A program made the position numbers and the translations under genes. Source: Poriferisodalis sp965237655 (GTDB lineage: Bacteria; Actinomycetota; Acidimicrobiia; Acidimicrobiales; Poriferisodalaceae). From it: 64,000 nucleotides of DNA. Location: NCBI RefSeq assembly GCF_965237655.1, contig NZ_CBDEGB010000001.1, positions 1,054,001 to 1,118,000 on the forward strand, read 5' to 3'. Below, in pieces: positions 34,747 through 43,817 of this stretch. Within the stretch, counting starts at the first letter, position 1. The number at the start of each line of letters is the position of its first letter. The notes under the pieces were generated by a model, which did not search any database, had not been told where the DNA came from, and saw only the letters and a list, made by a program, of their open reading frames with translations.

Positions 34747-35886
34747 ATGTCGGACGATCACTTACTGCTGGCCCATCTAGTGCCGAAGCTGACACGCGTT
34801 GTCGAGGATGCCGCGACCGACGCACTCGCCTTCATTCTCAACGAATCGGAGGCGTGCCTGGACGCCTTGATCGAGTTCGTCAACGACAGCACGCATGCGT
34901 TGGCACCGGTCCAGAACGCCGCGACTCAGGTGGCTCCATCCGAAACGGCGCGCCTAGATCTCGTCGCGTACGACAGCGACGGCCGTATGCGGCTCATCAT
35001 CGAATCGAAGTTTTGGGCCCCACTGCTGGATGGCCAGGCCAGCGGCTACGTCAAGTACCTGTCCTCGGAAGGGCCGACGATGCTGCTCTTCGTCGCCCCG
35101 GAGCCCCGCCACCCACTGCTGTGGGGGAAGATCAGGGCGCAGTTCGAGAACGGGTCAGAGGCGAAGCTTGGACCGGATGGCAAGGTCGGCAAGATCAAGG
35201 TTGCCGACGTCATCGACACCCAGAAGCGTGTCGCTTTGGTGAGCTGGAGCGCGCTGCTCGATCACCTAAAGGAAGCAGACCCCTCGAGGGCCCACGATGT
35301 TCAGCAGTTGCAGGGCTTGACACAAGCCCAAGGCGCGGCCGCGTTTACACCGCTGCACGCTGAAGACTTCAACCAAGCGCTCCCGCGGCGGATGCTCGAC
35401 TACAACCGGATTGTTGACGATGTCGTGTGGGCGCACGGCGTTTGCGATGGCTGGATGAGCGTGAAGGGCATGAAGGCGACACCCCAATATGACGGGTATC
35501 TGCGATTTTTCCAGTTCCGCTCGGAGGACGGCAACCGACTGAGTCAGGCGTTCGCGCTGTACGCCAGCTACGACCAGTGGGCTCGATCGGGTATCACGCC
35601 GATGTGGCTGCGCCTCTGGCACAGCCGACAAGAGGAGATTGACACCCTTAGAGGACAGAGCGATGTCGAGTACGAATGGACCGCTGGCGGCCACCTGTGG
35701 ATACCGCTGCGTCTGCTGACCGGTGTCGAGTACGCCGATGTCCTCGAAGATGTCGTTGCCCAAGTGGAGCGGGTCCGCGACATCGTCCTCCCGGCTCCCG
35801 AAGAGACTGAGATATCCGAGCTGACCGCTGATGATGCTGAATCAGCCGAAGATGCCGGGGTAGGCGATCTGGCCGCCGAGCAGTAG
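34747..35886 (+). CDS. PD-(D/E)XK nuclease-like protein
   Basis: 379-aa protein. The N-terminal domain shows a PD-(D/E)XK core: D71 (ARLDLVAYD) then E86-S-K88 (LIIESKF), followed by GQASGYVKYL with a Gln often seen in this fold. The C-terminal 170 residues form an unrecognised domain, possibly for target or partner recognition. GGAGACCCCCTG precedes the ATG. Likely to cut or bind nucleic acid; a defence role fits the context but is not shown. Confidence 0.65.
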   Translation: MSDDHLLLAHLVPKLTRVVEDAATDALAFILNESEACLDALIEFVNDSTHALAPVQNAATQVAPSETARLDLVAYDSDGRMRLIIESKFWAPLLDGQASGYVKYLSSEGPTMLLFVAPEPRHPLLWGKIRAQFENGSEAKLGPDGKVGKIKVADVIDTQKRVALVSWSALLDHLKEADPSRAHDVQQLQGLTQAQGAAAFTPLHAEDFNQALPRRMLDYNRIVDDVVWAHGVCDGWMSVKGMKATPQYDGYLRFFQFRSEDGNRLSQAFALYASYDQWARSGITPMWLRLWHSRQEEIDTLRGQSDVEYEWTAGGHLWIPLRLLTGVEYADVLEDVVAQVERVRDIVLPAPEETEISELTADDAESAEDAGVGDLAAEQ

Positions 35887-35929
35887 CCGCGTCGGAGCGG
35901 TCGCCCGAAATTCCCGGCATGGTGGTGCG

Positions 35930-36166
35930 ATGGCCGTAGAGATCACCGTCTATGACGTTTCGGAGAATGTCCGAGACCGATTGGCAGAGAACGCTGCCGA
36001 CCGTTCGCAGTCATTGGACGACTACCTGCGGCAGGAACTAGAGCGTCTTGCCATGACGCCGTCGGTGAAGTCGTTGGTCGAGGAGGTTCGACGTCGCAAG
36101 GAGGCCAGCGGCGCGTCGGTCTCAACCTCGGAGATCCTTGCGGCACGCGATGCTGATCGTGCGTAG
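35930..36166 (+). CDS. FitA/VapB-like ribbon-helix-helix antitoxin (orphan)
   Basis: 78 aa. EITVYDVSENVRDRLAENAADRSQSLDDYLRQEL fits the FitA/VapB ribbon-helix-helix fold that binds operator DNA. These usually precede a PIN-domain VapC toxin; here the next 117 bp hold no toxin and then an enoyl-CoA hydratase begins. So it is orphan or serves another cassette nearby. Confidence 0.7.
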   Translation: MAVEITVYDVSENVRDRLAENAADRSQSLDDYLRQELERLAMTPSVKSLVEEVRRRKEASGASVSTSEILAARDADRA

Positions 36167-36283
36167 TCGCTGAGCGCACGTCACTTCGAATTGCAGCCCG
36201 CAAAGTGAGTTCCGAGTCCCGCCGCGGCCCGAACCGACCGGGTGACGTCCGAGGCCGCACAGCAGAATAGAGGACCGGCAAGG

Positions 36284-37075
36284 ATGGGCGACATGAGCTT
36301 GTTGACATTTGAGCTGCCGGAATTGGAAACCATCGAGCTGTTGCCTGATGGGGAGACGCTGCGGGTCTGGCTGAATCGGCCTGAGTCGCGAAATGCACAC
36401 AACCAGCTGATGATCCGCGAGGTCGGGGACCTGTTCACTGCGCTCAACGGGCAAACCCAGTACCGGGTGGTGGTGCTCGCGGGTCGAGGCAAGTCGTTCT
36501 GTGCGGGCGCGGATCGCAAGGAGCAGCCGCTGGCCGCTGCGAATGACCGTGAGGCTCGCTACGTCAACCAGCTTGGCCGCAGGGCGGCCCGTGCCATCGA
36601 GGACTGCGAGGCGGTCACGATCGCGCGGGTACACGGCCATGCGATCGGCGGCGGGTGCTGCTTCGCCACCAGTTGTGATTTTCGGATCACTGCGGCAGAC
36701 GCGCTCTGGTATGTGCCGGAGGTCGAGCTGGGAGTACCGCTGCCGTGGGGTGCAACGCCCCGGCTGATCGCCGAGATCGGCATGTCACGTGCCCGTCAAT
36801 TCGTCATGACCAGCGAGCGCATCGACGGCCGCCAAGCGACCGAGTGGGGCTTGGCGCACGAGGTGTGCGATGACGAAACGACGTTGGATGCAGCGGTCGA
36901 GCGATGGGTGGCGCGCCTGCTGGATTTGCCGGCACTGTCAATACAGATGGCCAAGCACCAGCTCCGCGGCTACGCCCAGCTCACACGACTGGGCGATCTG
37001 TCGGAGTTCGATGGCGACGCGTCAGCACATTCCATCCGCAGCGAGGACGCCCAGGCCCGTTTCGGCTCCTTCTGA
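36284..37075 (+). CDS. Enoyl-CoA hydratase/isomerase family protein
   Basis: 263-aa crotonase-fold protein. Oxyanion-hole segments FCAGAD and HAIGGGCCFATSCDF and the helix after PEVELGVPL are present. In place of the second catalytic Glu of true enoyl-CoA hydratases there is LPWGATPRL, so isomerase, hydrolase or other crotonase chemistry is possible. ATG 36284 follows GGACCGGCAAGG; an alternative ATG lies at 36293. Stands alone on the plus strand. Confidence 0.85.
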   Translation: MGDMSLLTFELPELETIELLPDGETLRVWLNRPESRNAHNQLMIREVGDLFTALNGQTQYRVVVLAGRGKSFCAGADRKEQPLAAANDREARYVNQLGRRAARAIEDCEAVTIARVHGHAIGGGCCFATSCDFRITAADALWYVPEVELGVPLPWGATPRLIAEIGMSRARQFVMTSERIDGRQATEWGLAHEVCDDETTLDAAVERWVARLLDLPALSIQMAKHQLRGYAQLTRLGDLSEFDGDASAHSIRSEDAQARFGSF

Positions 37076-37169
37076 ACGCGATCTCGCCGGTCAGGACAGC
37101 CGCGAGCATCGGATCCGGGACCGGGCGGCAACCGGTGGCGCCCAGTCGCAGGAAGCGATTCGATCTCAC

Positions 37170-38216
37170 TCAGTCGAAGGCCGGCATCACCTGGTCGTGG
37201 ATGAGCTGCAGTTGGCCCGGGACGTCGGGGACCTCGATGTCTCGTCCAGTGAACGCGTTTAGCAGGAACGAGTCCGTGATGCAGGCGATGAAGTGGTTGA
37301 CGCCGCTCGGCTCGATGTCCGACTTGATCTTGTCGACCACCTCCTCGGGGGTGCCCGCCACCGAGAGCCTCTCGGCGATGTCGGGTGTCATGGCGTCGAT
37401 CGCTCCCTGGACGTCTCCATCTCCGAAGGCGTCGAGGATGGGCTGCACGTCGGCCTGGGAGACGCCGTGCCGCTCCATCTGTTCCACCGCCATGGCCGGG
37501 ATGTAGAACGCCCCGATGGTTTGGGCCGCGGCCTTGGCCTTCTCCGAGTCGGGCCCGATGGCGAACACGTTCCAGACCGCAATGTCCAGGTCCCGCCAGT
37601 TGCGTCCAGCCCGCTCCGCGCCGATTCTCAGGTGCTCCACCATGTAGTCGCACGCCTCTTTGGAGTATTGGGCGAAAGCGTGGGTGCCGTCGGAGAGCTC
37701 GCCTGCCGCCTCGAAGGACTTCGGACCGCGCAAGGCACCGATCAGCAGGGGAAGTTGCTTCTGCACCGGGCGGGCGAAGGTGAACAGCCCGTCGTAGTTG
37801 TAGAACTCTCCTTCGAAGGTCAGCGCTCCGGTGTCGAGGAAGGTGCGCATCACCTCGTGTGCCTCGGTGACCCGAGACAGCGTCTTGATGCCCGTCCAGT
37901 CCATCCCGTACTGGGCGAGCAGGCTGAAGTTCCCAATGGAGATGACGCACTCGGCACGGCCGCCGGTCAACTCGTCGAGCGTGGCGACCGCCTGGGCAAC
38001 CTGGGTCGGCTCACGCAAGGCGATCGGGGCCAGGCTCGGTCCCAGACGGATTTGCTCGGTCATGGACGCCGCGGCTGCGAACAGCACGTAGAGATCCTTG
38101 TGCCAAGTCTCATCGGCTGCGTAGCACCCGTAGAAGCCGAGTTCGTCAGCCAATTTGATGTGCCCCAAAGACTCCTGTAGCGGGTAGTCGGGCAGTGTTA
38201 CGAAACTGAACTTCAT
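37170..38216 (-). CDS. LLM class flavin-dependent oxidoreductase
   Basis: 348-aa luciferase-like (beta/alpha)8 barrel protein using FMN or F420. N-terminus MKFSFVTLPDYPLQESLGHIKLADELGF, then LGPSLAPIALREPTQVAQAVATLDELTGGRA, the family's most conserved block. C-terminal GTPEEVVDKIKSDIE is typical of the methylenetetrahydromethanopterin reductase-like group. Many actinobacterial members use F420. A CMD-family gene lies upstream (177 bp gap) on the same strand. Confidence 0.88.
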   Translation of the reverse strand: MKFSFVTLPDYPLQESLGHIKLADELGFYGCYAADETWHKDLYVLFAAAASMTEQIRLGPSLAPIALREPTQVAQAVATLDELTGGRAECVISIGNFSLLAQYGMDWTGIKTLSRVTEAHEVMRTFLDTGALTFEGEFYNYDGLFTFARPVQKQLPLLIGALRGPKSFEAAGELSDGTHAFAQYSKEACDYMVEHLRIGAERAGRNWRDLDIAVWNVFAIGPDSEKAKAAAQTIGAFYIPAMAVEQMERHGVSQADVQPILDAFGDGDVQGAIDAMTPDIAERLSVAGTPEEVVDKIKSDIEPSGVNHFIACITDSFLLNAFTGRDIEVPDVPGQLQLIHDQVMPAFD

Positions 38217-38393
38217 CTTTGCTCCTTAGCCCAGATCCACTGGTACTGGTTTCCCCCCCAAATCATGGAGAGTTGATCAATCGGTGTTGGCTATTTCGTA
38301 GTCGGTCCAGCTGATCGTGTCGAGAGTGGAGTTCATCTGGCGGGCGTCGATCTCGTGCAGCGCTAGCAGCGCGCGTCGATCTCGCCGCGGCGG

Positions 38394-39236
38394 TCAGCCG
38401 CGGGCATCGATCTTGTCGAAGGCCTTCTTCATGGCCTGGGTGCCCTCGACCGCACGAGGAATGCCGCCGTAGATGGTCATCTGCACCATGATCTCCTCGA
38501 TCTCGGTACGAGACAGGCCGTGATTCAGTCCAGCCGGAACGTGGAACGCCAGCTCGTCGGTACGACTCAGCACGGTCAAGATCGAGATGACGACAATGCT
38601 GCGATCCCGCCGAGACAGCTCGTCGCGAGCCCACAGATCTCCGAACGCCCAGTGATAGGCGATGCGCCCCACCTCGCCCAAGTGCTCGACGAGGCGCGCC
38701 ATGTCAGTGGCGGGGTCGCTCGACGCTCGACCGGCAGTGAGCGTCTGTCGCACTTCGACCGCACGACGTTCCCGCTCGTCGTCGTCGAGCTCGGGTCCCG
38801 GCGACCGTTCAGGCAGCCTGTCGACCCCGTCGAGGGTGCGGAACCGCTCGTCCACCACCCTCGATGCCGCCATCGCCATCGGAAAGCCCGCGTACGCAGC
38901 GACCTGGATCAGGATCTCCTCGATCTCGGTGCGAGTCAGGCCGTGGTTCAGTCCGACTTCGGTGTGCAGCGACAGCTCCTCGCTCGAACCGATGGTGGCG
39001 AGCACGGTGATCACGATGAGGCTGCGGTCCCGGCGTGACAGTTGCGGCCGCGACCACACGTCTCCCATGACCACGTCGAACGCGAACGTGCCCAACGCGC
39101 CAAGCTGCCGGGCCATCGCACGCTGCGCACGTTCCGCGTCGAACTCGCCGTTGGTGAACCGCTCGAACACCTCGAGCGCAGCTGCCCGCCGTTCGGCGTG
39201 CGTGCGTGATCTTGAAGTTCCATCAGTCGTCGCCAT
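38394..39236 (-). CDS. Carboxymuconolactone decarboxylase family protein with two CMD domains
   Basis: 280 aa with two copies of the CMD/AhpD-type domain: residues about 35-130 (WSRPQLSRRDRSLIVITVLATIGSSEELSLHTEVGLNHGLTRTEIEEILIQ) and about 175-275 (WARDELSRRDRSIVVISILTVL...GLNHGLSRTEIEEIMVQ). The two halves are clearly duplicated. No CxxC is present, so AhpD-like peroxidase chemistry is unlikely and the decarboxylase/lactonase-like group fits better. ATG 39236 is preceded by AGGGAGATGAAG. Confidence 0.87.
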   Translation of the reverse strand: MATTDGTSRSRTHAERRAAALEVFERFTNGEFDAERAQRAMARQLGALGTFAFDVVMGDVWSRPQLSRRDRSLIVITVLATIGSSEELSLHTEVGLNHGLTRTEIEEILIQVAAYAGFPMAMAASRVVDERFRTLDGVDRLPERSPGPELDDDERERRAVEVRQTLTAGRASSDPATDMARLVEHLGEVGRIAYHWAFGDLWARDELSRRDRSIVVISILTVLSRTDELAFHVPAGLNHGLSRTEIEEIMVQMTIYGGIPRAVEGTQAMKKAFDKIDARG

Positions 39237-39362
39237 CTTCATCTCCCTGCGCTGGATCGACTGTGTGTCAGCGGCCGCCATCTTCGTCGCGAACGCACAG
39301 TTCATGCCACGCTGCGGCGACGCACCCCAGCCGGCTGTCGGCGCTGCATCAGTTATCTGGGG

Positions 39363-40127
39363 CTACAGCTCGCCGGGTTCCCTGCCAGGCAGGTAGGTGA
39401 CAGGCAGCCTCGTCAAACGGCGTACCCGCGACGGCAGGTCGGCTCCTACCAGCCGCGAAGCACCCGCAGGCAAGGTCGACAGGATGATGCCGTCGAAACT
39501 GGAACGCGACAGCACTGCTTGGATCGCCCGAAGCGGATCGGGATCGCCGAGCTCGCCCGATGCGGCGTACGACGCTGCGGCGATCTTGGCAAGCTGGGCA
39601 TCGAGCCGCTTCTGCGCCTGCTCCATTCCCAGCGTGTCGGGTCCCAAGTAGTCGGCGGCGGGGACGTGCTCAGATGGGATGCCGGTCACTGGATCGGCCG
39701 CCAGCATCGAGAGCCGCCGGGCCCGGGCGTAGCTCTTCGAGTGGGTCATCGGCACGAGCAGGTGGAATTCGCACGGTCCATGAGAGTTCAGCCGGTCGAT
39801 CTCGGCGACAACCTCGCCGGTGCCGAGTGTCTGATTGGCAACAATGAGCCACCGCGTCACCTCGAAATCGGGTGCGCCGGGTGTCAAGCCGGGCCGCATC
39901 CGGTCGACCTGGAACGCGAGGCGAAGCTTGATGCGGTAGAGCGCGATCTCGCCTTCCACAATCATCACATCGCGCTCTTCGACATGCGCCACAGACAGAT
40001 CGCGGATGGTCTTGGTGGCTTCGGCCACGCCCCGTCGCGCTGCGTCCTCCCAAGAGATCCGACTCGCCGCGATCAGCGTTATGACCTTCTCGACCGAGTT
40101 GCGGTTGCGTTGGGGTGCTTCGTTCAA
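39363..40127 (-). CDS. Dodecin domain fused to a Usp-like domain
   Basis: 254 aa. Residues about 10-75 match dodecin (VEKVITLIAASRISWEDAARRGVAEATKTIRDL...VEGEIALYRIKLRLAF), the small flavin-storing beta-alpha-beta-beta protein that assembles as a dodecamer. Residues about 90-250 look like a universal-stress-protein-type domain (RWLIVANQTLGTGEVVAEIDRL ... CEFHLLVPM ... FDGIILSTLP), though the ATP motif is weak. The conserved Trp of dodecins (SWED) that stacks on flavin is present. It is divergent from a canonical dodecin gene, so the two may mix in one particle. Confidence 0.72.
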   Translation of the reverse strand: MNEAPQRNRNSVEKVITLIAASRISWEDAARRGVAEATKTIRDLSVAHVEERDVMIVEGEIALYRIKLRLAFQVDRMRPGLTPGAPDFEVTRWLIVANQTLGTGEVVAEIDRLNSHGPCEFHLLVPMTHSKSYARARRLSMLAADPVTGIPSEHVPAADYLGPDTLGMEQAQKRLDAQLAKIAAASYAASGELGDPDPLRAIQAVLSRSSFDGIILSTLPAGASRLVGADLPSRVRRLTRLPVTYLPGREPGEL

Positions 40128-40309
40128 GGTTCGGACCCGTTCGCTTCAGGGCTCGTCCCCAGGGGCGGAGAGCGATGCGCTTCGGTGGGGCAGACTGTAG
40201 GGCACGCCGCGTTCATGCGACAAAAAGCGCGGCTGGTGCCGAGTCGACGGCTTGGCATAAGGTCGAGACAGATTGACCTGGCTCGAGTCGCAGCACCAAG
40301 GAGAAACCG

Positions 40310-40519
40310 ATGAGCAGCGTCTACAACGTGATCGAGTTGATCGGCACGAGCGACGAGTCGTGGGAGAAGGCAACGCAGAACGCGATCACCGAGGCCTCCA
40401 AGACCCTGCGAGATCTCCGGGTTGCCGAGGTGGTCGAGCAGGACGTCGTGATCGAGGGCGGCGCGATCTCGGCATTCCGCACCAAGGTCCGGCTGTCGTT
40501 CAAGCACGAGTCGCCTTGA
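40310..40519 (+). CDS. Dodecin
   Basis: 69-aa dodecin: VYNVIELIGTSDESWEKATQNAITEASKTLRDL...ISAFRTKVRLSFKHE. Contains the flavin-stacking Trp (SWEK) but has FRTKVRL where most have a Q-containing YQV strand, so flavin contacts may differ. Dodecins bind riboflavin, FMN or FAD in a hollow dodecamer and buffer free flavin. ATG 40310 follows CAAGGAGAAACCG. Divergent from the fusion gene (182 bp between starts). Confidence 0.85.
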   Translation: MSSVYNVIELIGTSDESWEKATQNAITEASKTLRDLRVAEVVEQDVVIEGGAISAFRTKVRLSFKHESP

Positions 40520-40598
40520 GTCACTGCGTCCTGCATATGTCGAGTTTCCGACGAAACTCGGGAGGAGCGCGCGACCTCAGCGCGCACCTGACATCTCG

Positions 40599-43004
40599 AT
40601 GACCGCGCGCGGGCTCGACGGCATCCGTGTCGTCGAGATGGGACAGATGGTGGCTGCCCCCTGGACCGCCAAGCTGCTCGCCGACCTGGGTGCCGATGTC
40701 ATCAAGGTCGAACCGCCCCAGGGCGACCGGGCACGCCATCGCGGGCCGTTCCCGCCAGGCAACAGCAACGCGAGCGGCATGGGCGGGCTGTTCGCCGCCA
40801 TCAACACCAACAAGCGCAGCGTCGTTGCGGACCTTGCGCACCCCGAAGACCGCACTGCGCTGCACGAGTTGCTCGCAGGTGCAGACGTGTTCATCCACGA
40901 CTTGGCCCCGCGCACCGCAGCAGAGCTCGGCCTGTCGGCGGAATCGCTGCGTGCACAGCATCCGTCGCTCGTGACGATCTCGGTGACGCCGTTCGGCCAG
41001 ACGGGGCCGTATGCGCATTGGCGAGCCGAGGAATTGCAGGTCATTCACGGTGGCGGATGGGGCTGGCTCACTCCCGGCTGCGTGCACAATGCCGAGCTGC
41101 CTCCGCTGAAGCCCCACGGCCACCAGGCGGCGTTCCAATCCGGGTTCGCCGCGGCCTGTGTTGCGCTCGCCGCCGTCGACCGAGCACAACGCACGGGACA
41201 CGGCGAGCACATCGACTTCGCCCAGATGTCCTACGTCATCGGGATGCTGGAGGCAGCGTTCATCAGCTGGTCCTACATGGGCGAGAACCCCAGCCGACTG
41301 GGCGCTCGCATCCTGAATCCGTGGGGGATGTTTCCGGCCACCGACGGGCACATCTTCGTCGTGTGCGTCGAAGCCGACCAGTGGGAGCGGCTGAAGGACT
41401 TCATGGGCCGGCCGGAGTGGGCCGACATGGCCATCTTCGACACTGTCGAGAGCCGCTTCGAGAATGAAGACCTGCTGCGCATGTGGCTAGGCGAGTGGAT
41501 CGCCACCCAATCGGTGACGGAGCTGTTCCACCGGGGGCAGCGAGAACGGCTGGCATTCGCGCCCGTGAACACGGTTGCGCAGATGGCCGCCGACCCGCAT
41601 CTGGCCGCCCGCGACTTCCTCGTGACCTACGACCAGCCCGGACTGGGCAGCATCACCGTCCCGGGCGCACCGTCACGGCTGACCAAGCCGTGGTGGTCGA
41701 TCCGCCGTCCGGCGCCTGCCCTCGGTGAGCACGACGGTGCCGGCTTCGAGGCCGAGCGCGGCGCGGCAGCGACGCCTCCGGGCGTTGCGGCCAAGACCGA
41801 TCGCCCGCTCGACGGCGTGACTGTCGCAGATTTCAGCTGGGTCTGGGCAGGTCCATATTGCACACTGCACCTTGCGCATCTAGGCGCAACGGTGATCAAG
41901 ATCGAATCGGCGGCCCGGCCCGACTTGGGACGCCGCCTGCCGACGCAATCGGCGCACCACGAACCCACGCTCGACACCAACGGCTACTTCAACCAGTACG
42001 GCCAGGGAAAGAAGAGCATCACGATCGACATGGGCACCGCCGAGGGCCGGGCGCTGGCAAAGCGGCTGGCGCTGGAGTGCGACGTGGTGGTCTCGAATTA
42101 CGCCACCGGCGTCATGGATGAGTGGGGGCTCTGCTACGAGGCACTGGCTGCTGAGCGTCCCGACGTCATCGTGGGTGCCATCAGCGGTTACGGCCACCAC
42201 GGGCCCTACAAGTCGTACATGGGCTACGGACCGACCACGGGGCCGCTGTCGGGCCTGGCGTCGATGACCGGCTATCCCGGCGGCGGCGCCGAGGAACTGG
42301 GGGTGTCGCTCGGCGACCCGGCGGCCGGCATCGCCACGGCGTACGCGCTCGTGGCCGCGCTAGTGGCGCGGCGCCGGACGGGCGAGGGCCAGTTCATCGA
42401 CACCTCCATGTGGGAGGCAACGACTGCATGCACGGCTGAGGGTTGGATGGAATGGGTGCTACGCGGCACCCAGCCGGCGCCGATGGGCAACTCGGATCCG
42501 CTCTGGTCGCCGCACAACCTGTACCGGTGCGCTGGCAACGATGACTGGGTCGCCATTTGCTGCGTCGACGAAGACGAGTGGGCGGCGCTGGCGGCCCTCA
42601 CCGGCATAGATCCTGCCGACGAGCGCTTCCATACCGCTGCAGACCGCAAAGCCAACGAGCCCGAGCTCGACAAGGTCATCGGCGCGTGGACTCGAGACCG
42701 AGACCAGTGGGACGTCACTGAGCTGTTGCAGACCGTCGGGGTGCCGGCGTTCCCGTCACTCAGCGTGCGATCGCTGGAAGAGAACCCTCACCTGGCGGCC
42801 CGCGGCCTGATCGAGCGCCTCGATCATCCCGTCGTCGGCCAGATGAGCCACGTCGGCATCCCGTGGCTGCTGGCCGACGGCACCAACGGCGTGCAAGCGC
42901 CCGCTCCCACGCTGGGTCAGCACACCCACGAGGTGCTCACCGAGGTGCTGGGCCTCAGCAACGCCGAGATCGCCCACCTCAGGAAGACCGGCGCCCTGCG
43001 CTAG
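40599..43004 (+). CDS. Double-length CaiB/BaiF CoA-transferase, first half lacks catalytic Asp
   Basis: 801 aa made of two class III CoA-transferase units. First unit about 1-375 (LDGIRVVEMGQMVAAPWTAKLLADLGADVIKVE). Second unit about 402-795 (LDGVTVADFSWVWAGPYCTLHLAHLGATVIKIE). The second unit keeps the catalytic Asp: GVSLGDPAAG with D573. The corresponding stretch of the first unit, GHQAAFQSG (174-182), has no Asp. The protein may work as a pseudo-homodimer with one active and one structural half. Family members normally form interlocked homodimers, so a fused dimer is plausible. Confidence 0.88.
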   Translation: MTARGLDGIRVVEMGQMVAAPWTAKLLADLGADVIKVEPPQGDRARHRGPFPPGNSNASGMGGLFAAINTNKRSVVADLAHPEDRTALHELLAGADVFIHDLAPRTAAELGLSAESLRAQHPSLVTISVTPFGQTGPYAHWRAEELQVIHGGGWGWLTPGCVHNAELPPLKPHGHQAAFQSGFAAACVALAAVDRAQRTGHGEHIDFAQMSYVIGMLEAAFISWSYMGENPSRLGARILNPWGMFPATDGHIFVVCVEADQWERLKDFMGRPEWADMAIFDTVESRFENEDLLRMWLGEWIATQSVTELFHRGQRERLAFAPVNTVAQMAADPHLAARDFLVTYDQPGLGSITVPGAPSRLTKPWWSIRRPAPALGEHDGAGFEAERGAAATPPGVAAKTDRPLDGVTVADFSWVWAGPYCTLHLAHLGATVIKIESAARPDLGRRLPTQSAHHEPTLDTNGYFNQYGQGKKSITIDMGTAEGRALAKRLALECDVVVSNYATGVMDEWGLCYEALAAERPDVIVGAISGYGHHGPYKSYMGYGPTTGPLSGLASMTGYPGGGAEELGVSLGDPAAGIATAYALVAALVARRRTGEGQFIDTSMWEATTACTAEGWMEWVLRGTQPAPMGNSDPLWSPHNLYRCAGNDDWVAICCVDEDEWAALAALTGIDPADERFHTAADRKANEPELDKVIGAWTRDRDQWDVTELLQTVGVPAFPSLSVRSLEENPHLAARGLIERLDHPVVGQMSHVGIPWLLADGTNGVQAPAPTLGQHTHEVLTEVLGLSNAEIAHLRKTGALR

Positions 43005-43009
43005 ACCCG

Positions 43010-43804
43010 CTAGGCGGGCCAGTCGGTCAGGGTGACGAGGTCGAAGGCGGCGCCCGCAGGATCAACCAACGTTGCCATGCGGCCCGGGCCCCAGTCGAAC
43101 GGCGGCACGATCACATTGCCGCCGCGCGCAGTGGCCTCGGCACACACGGCGTCAACGTCCGACACGCCGAAGCTCACCCGCCAATGCGGTGGCACCCCGG
43201 GCGGCGGCGCCATCGACGTGCTCGCGACCGGCGCTCCGTCGAGCGTGAAGACCGTGGGTCCCTCGGGCACGCCTTCCATCGTTCCGGCATCCCAGCCGAA
43301 CAGTTCACCGTAGAAGGCCGAAGCGGTGTCGTTGTCATGCGTGGCGACTTCTGCCCACGTGAAGGCGCCGGGAGCATTCACGACGCCGGCCCCGATGGCG
43401 GCGATCGGCGCCCACGTGCAGAACACTGCGCCGGTCGGGTCGGCAGCGATCACCATGCGGCCCGCGGCGTTGGGCCCTGGTTCGGGCACGTCCACTGGTG
43501 GTCGCATGACCGCCCCGCCAGCCGCGGCGACGCGTGCGGCGAACTCGTCGGCGTCGGCCACAGTGATATAGACGTTCCAGCAGGGAGGCACGCCTTCATC
43601 GAGCATCTCGGGGGGCATGTCGAACACGCCAGCGGCAGGGCGCCCGTTGACGACTGCCATGACGTAGTTGATCTCGCCGGTTGGGTCGCGCTCGTACTCC
43701 CAGCCGAGCACGGCTGCGTAGAAGTCGAGAGCGCCCTCGACGTCCGTCGTTGCCAGGTCGACCCACGACGGCGTTCCTGGTTGGTGGCTGTCTCGCAACG
43801 GCAT
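43010..43804 (-). CDS. VOC family protein, two glyoxalase-like domains
   Basis: 264 aa with two VOC (vicinal oxygen chelate) modules: 10-120 (WVDLATTDVEGALDFYAAVLGWEY ... DPTGAVFCTW) and 135-262 (WAEVATHDNDTASAFYGELFGWDA ... DPAGAAFDLV). Such tandem VOC proteins include antibiotic-resistance-like and glyoxalase-like proteins of actinobacteria; no specific metal-ligand set can be assigned. ATG 43804 is preceded by AGGAGGACAACCG, an excellent ribosome-binding site. Convergent with the CoA-transferase (5 bp). Confidence 0.88.
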   Translation of the reverse strand: MPLRDSHQPGTPSWVDLATTDVEGALDFYAAVLGWEYERDPTGEINYVMAVVNGRPAAGVFDMPPEMLDEGVPPCWNVYITVADADEFAARVAAAGGAVMRPPVDVPEPGPNAAGRMVIAADPTGAVFCTWAPIAAIGAGVVNAPGAFTWAEVATHDNDTASAFYGELFGWDAGTMEGVPEGPTVFTLDGAPVASTSMAPPPGVPPHWRVSFGVSDVDAVCAEATARGGNVIVPPFDWGPGRMATLVDPAGAAFDLVTLTDWPA

Positions 43805-43817
43805 ATCGGTTGTCCTC

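Noticed and set aside
38277..38393. Short in-frame extension after the CMD gene stop, ending ...WTDYEIANTD
   Set aside because: Looks protein-like but is only 19 codons from an ATG, without a ribosome-binding site; the CMD protein already ends at the family's usual place.
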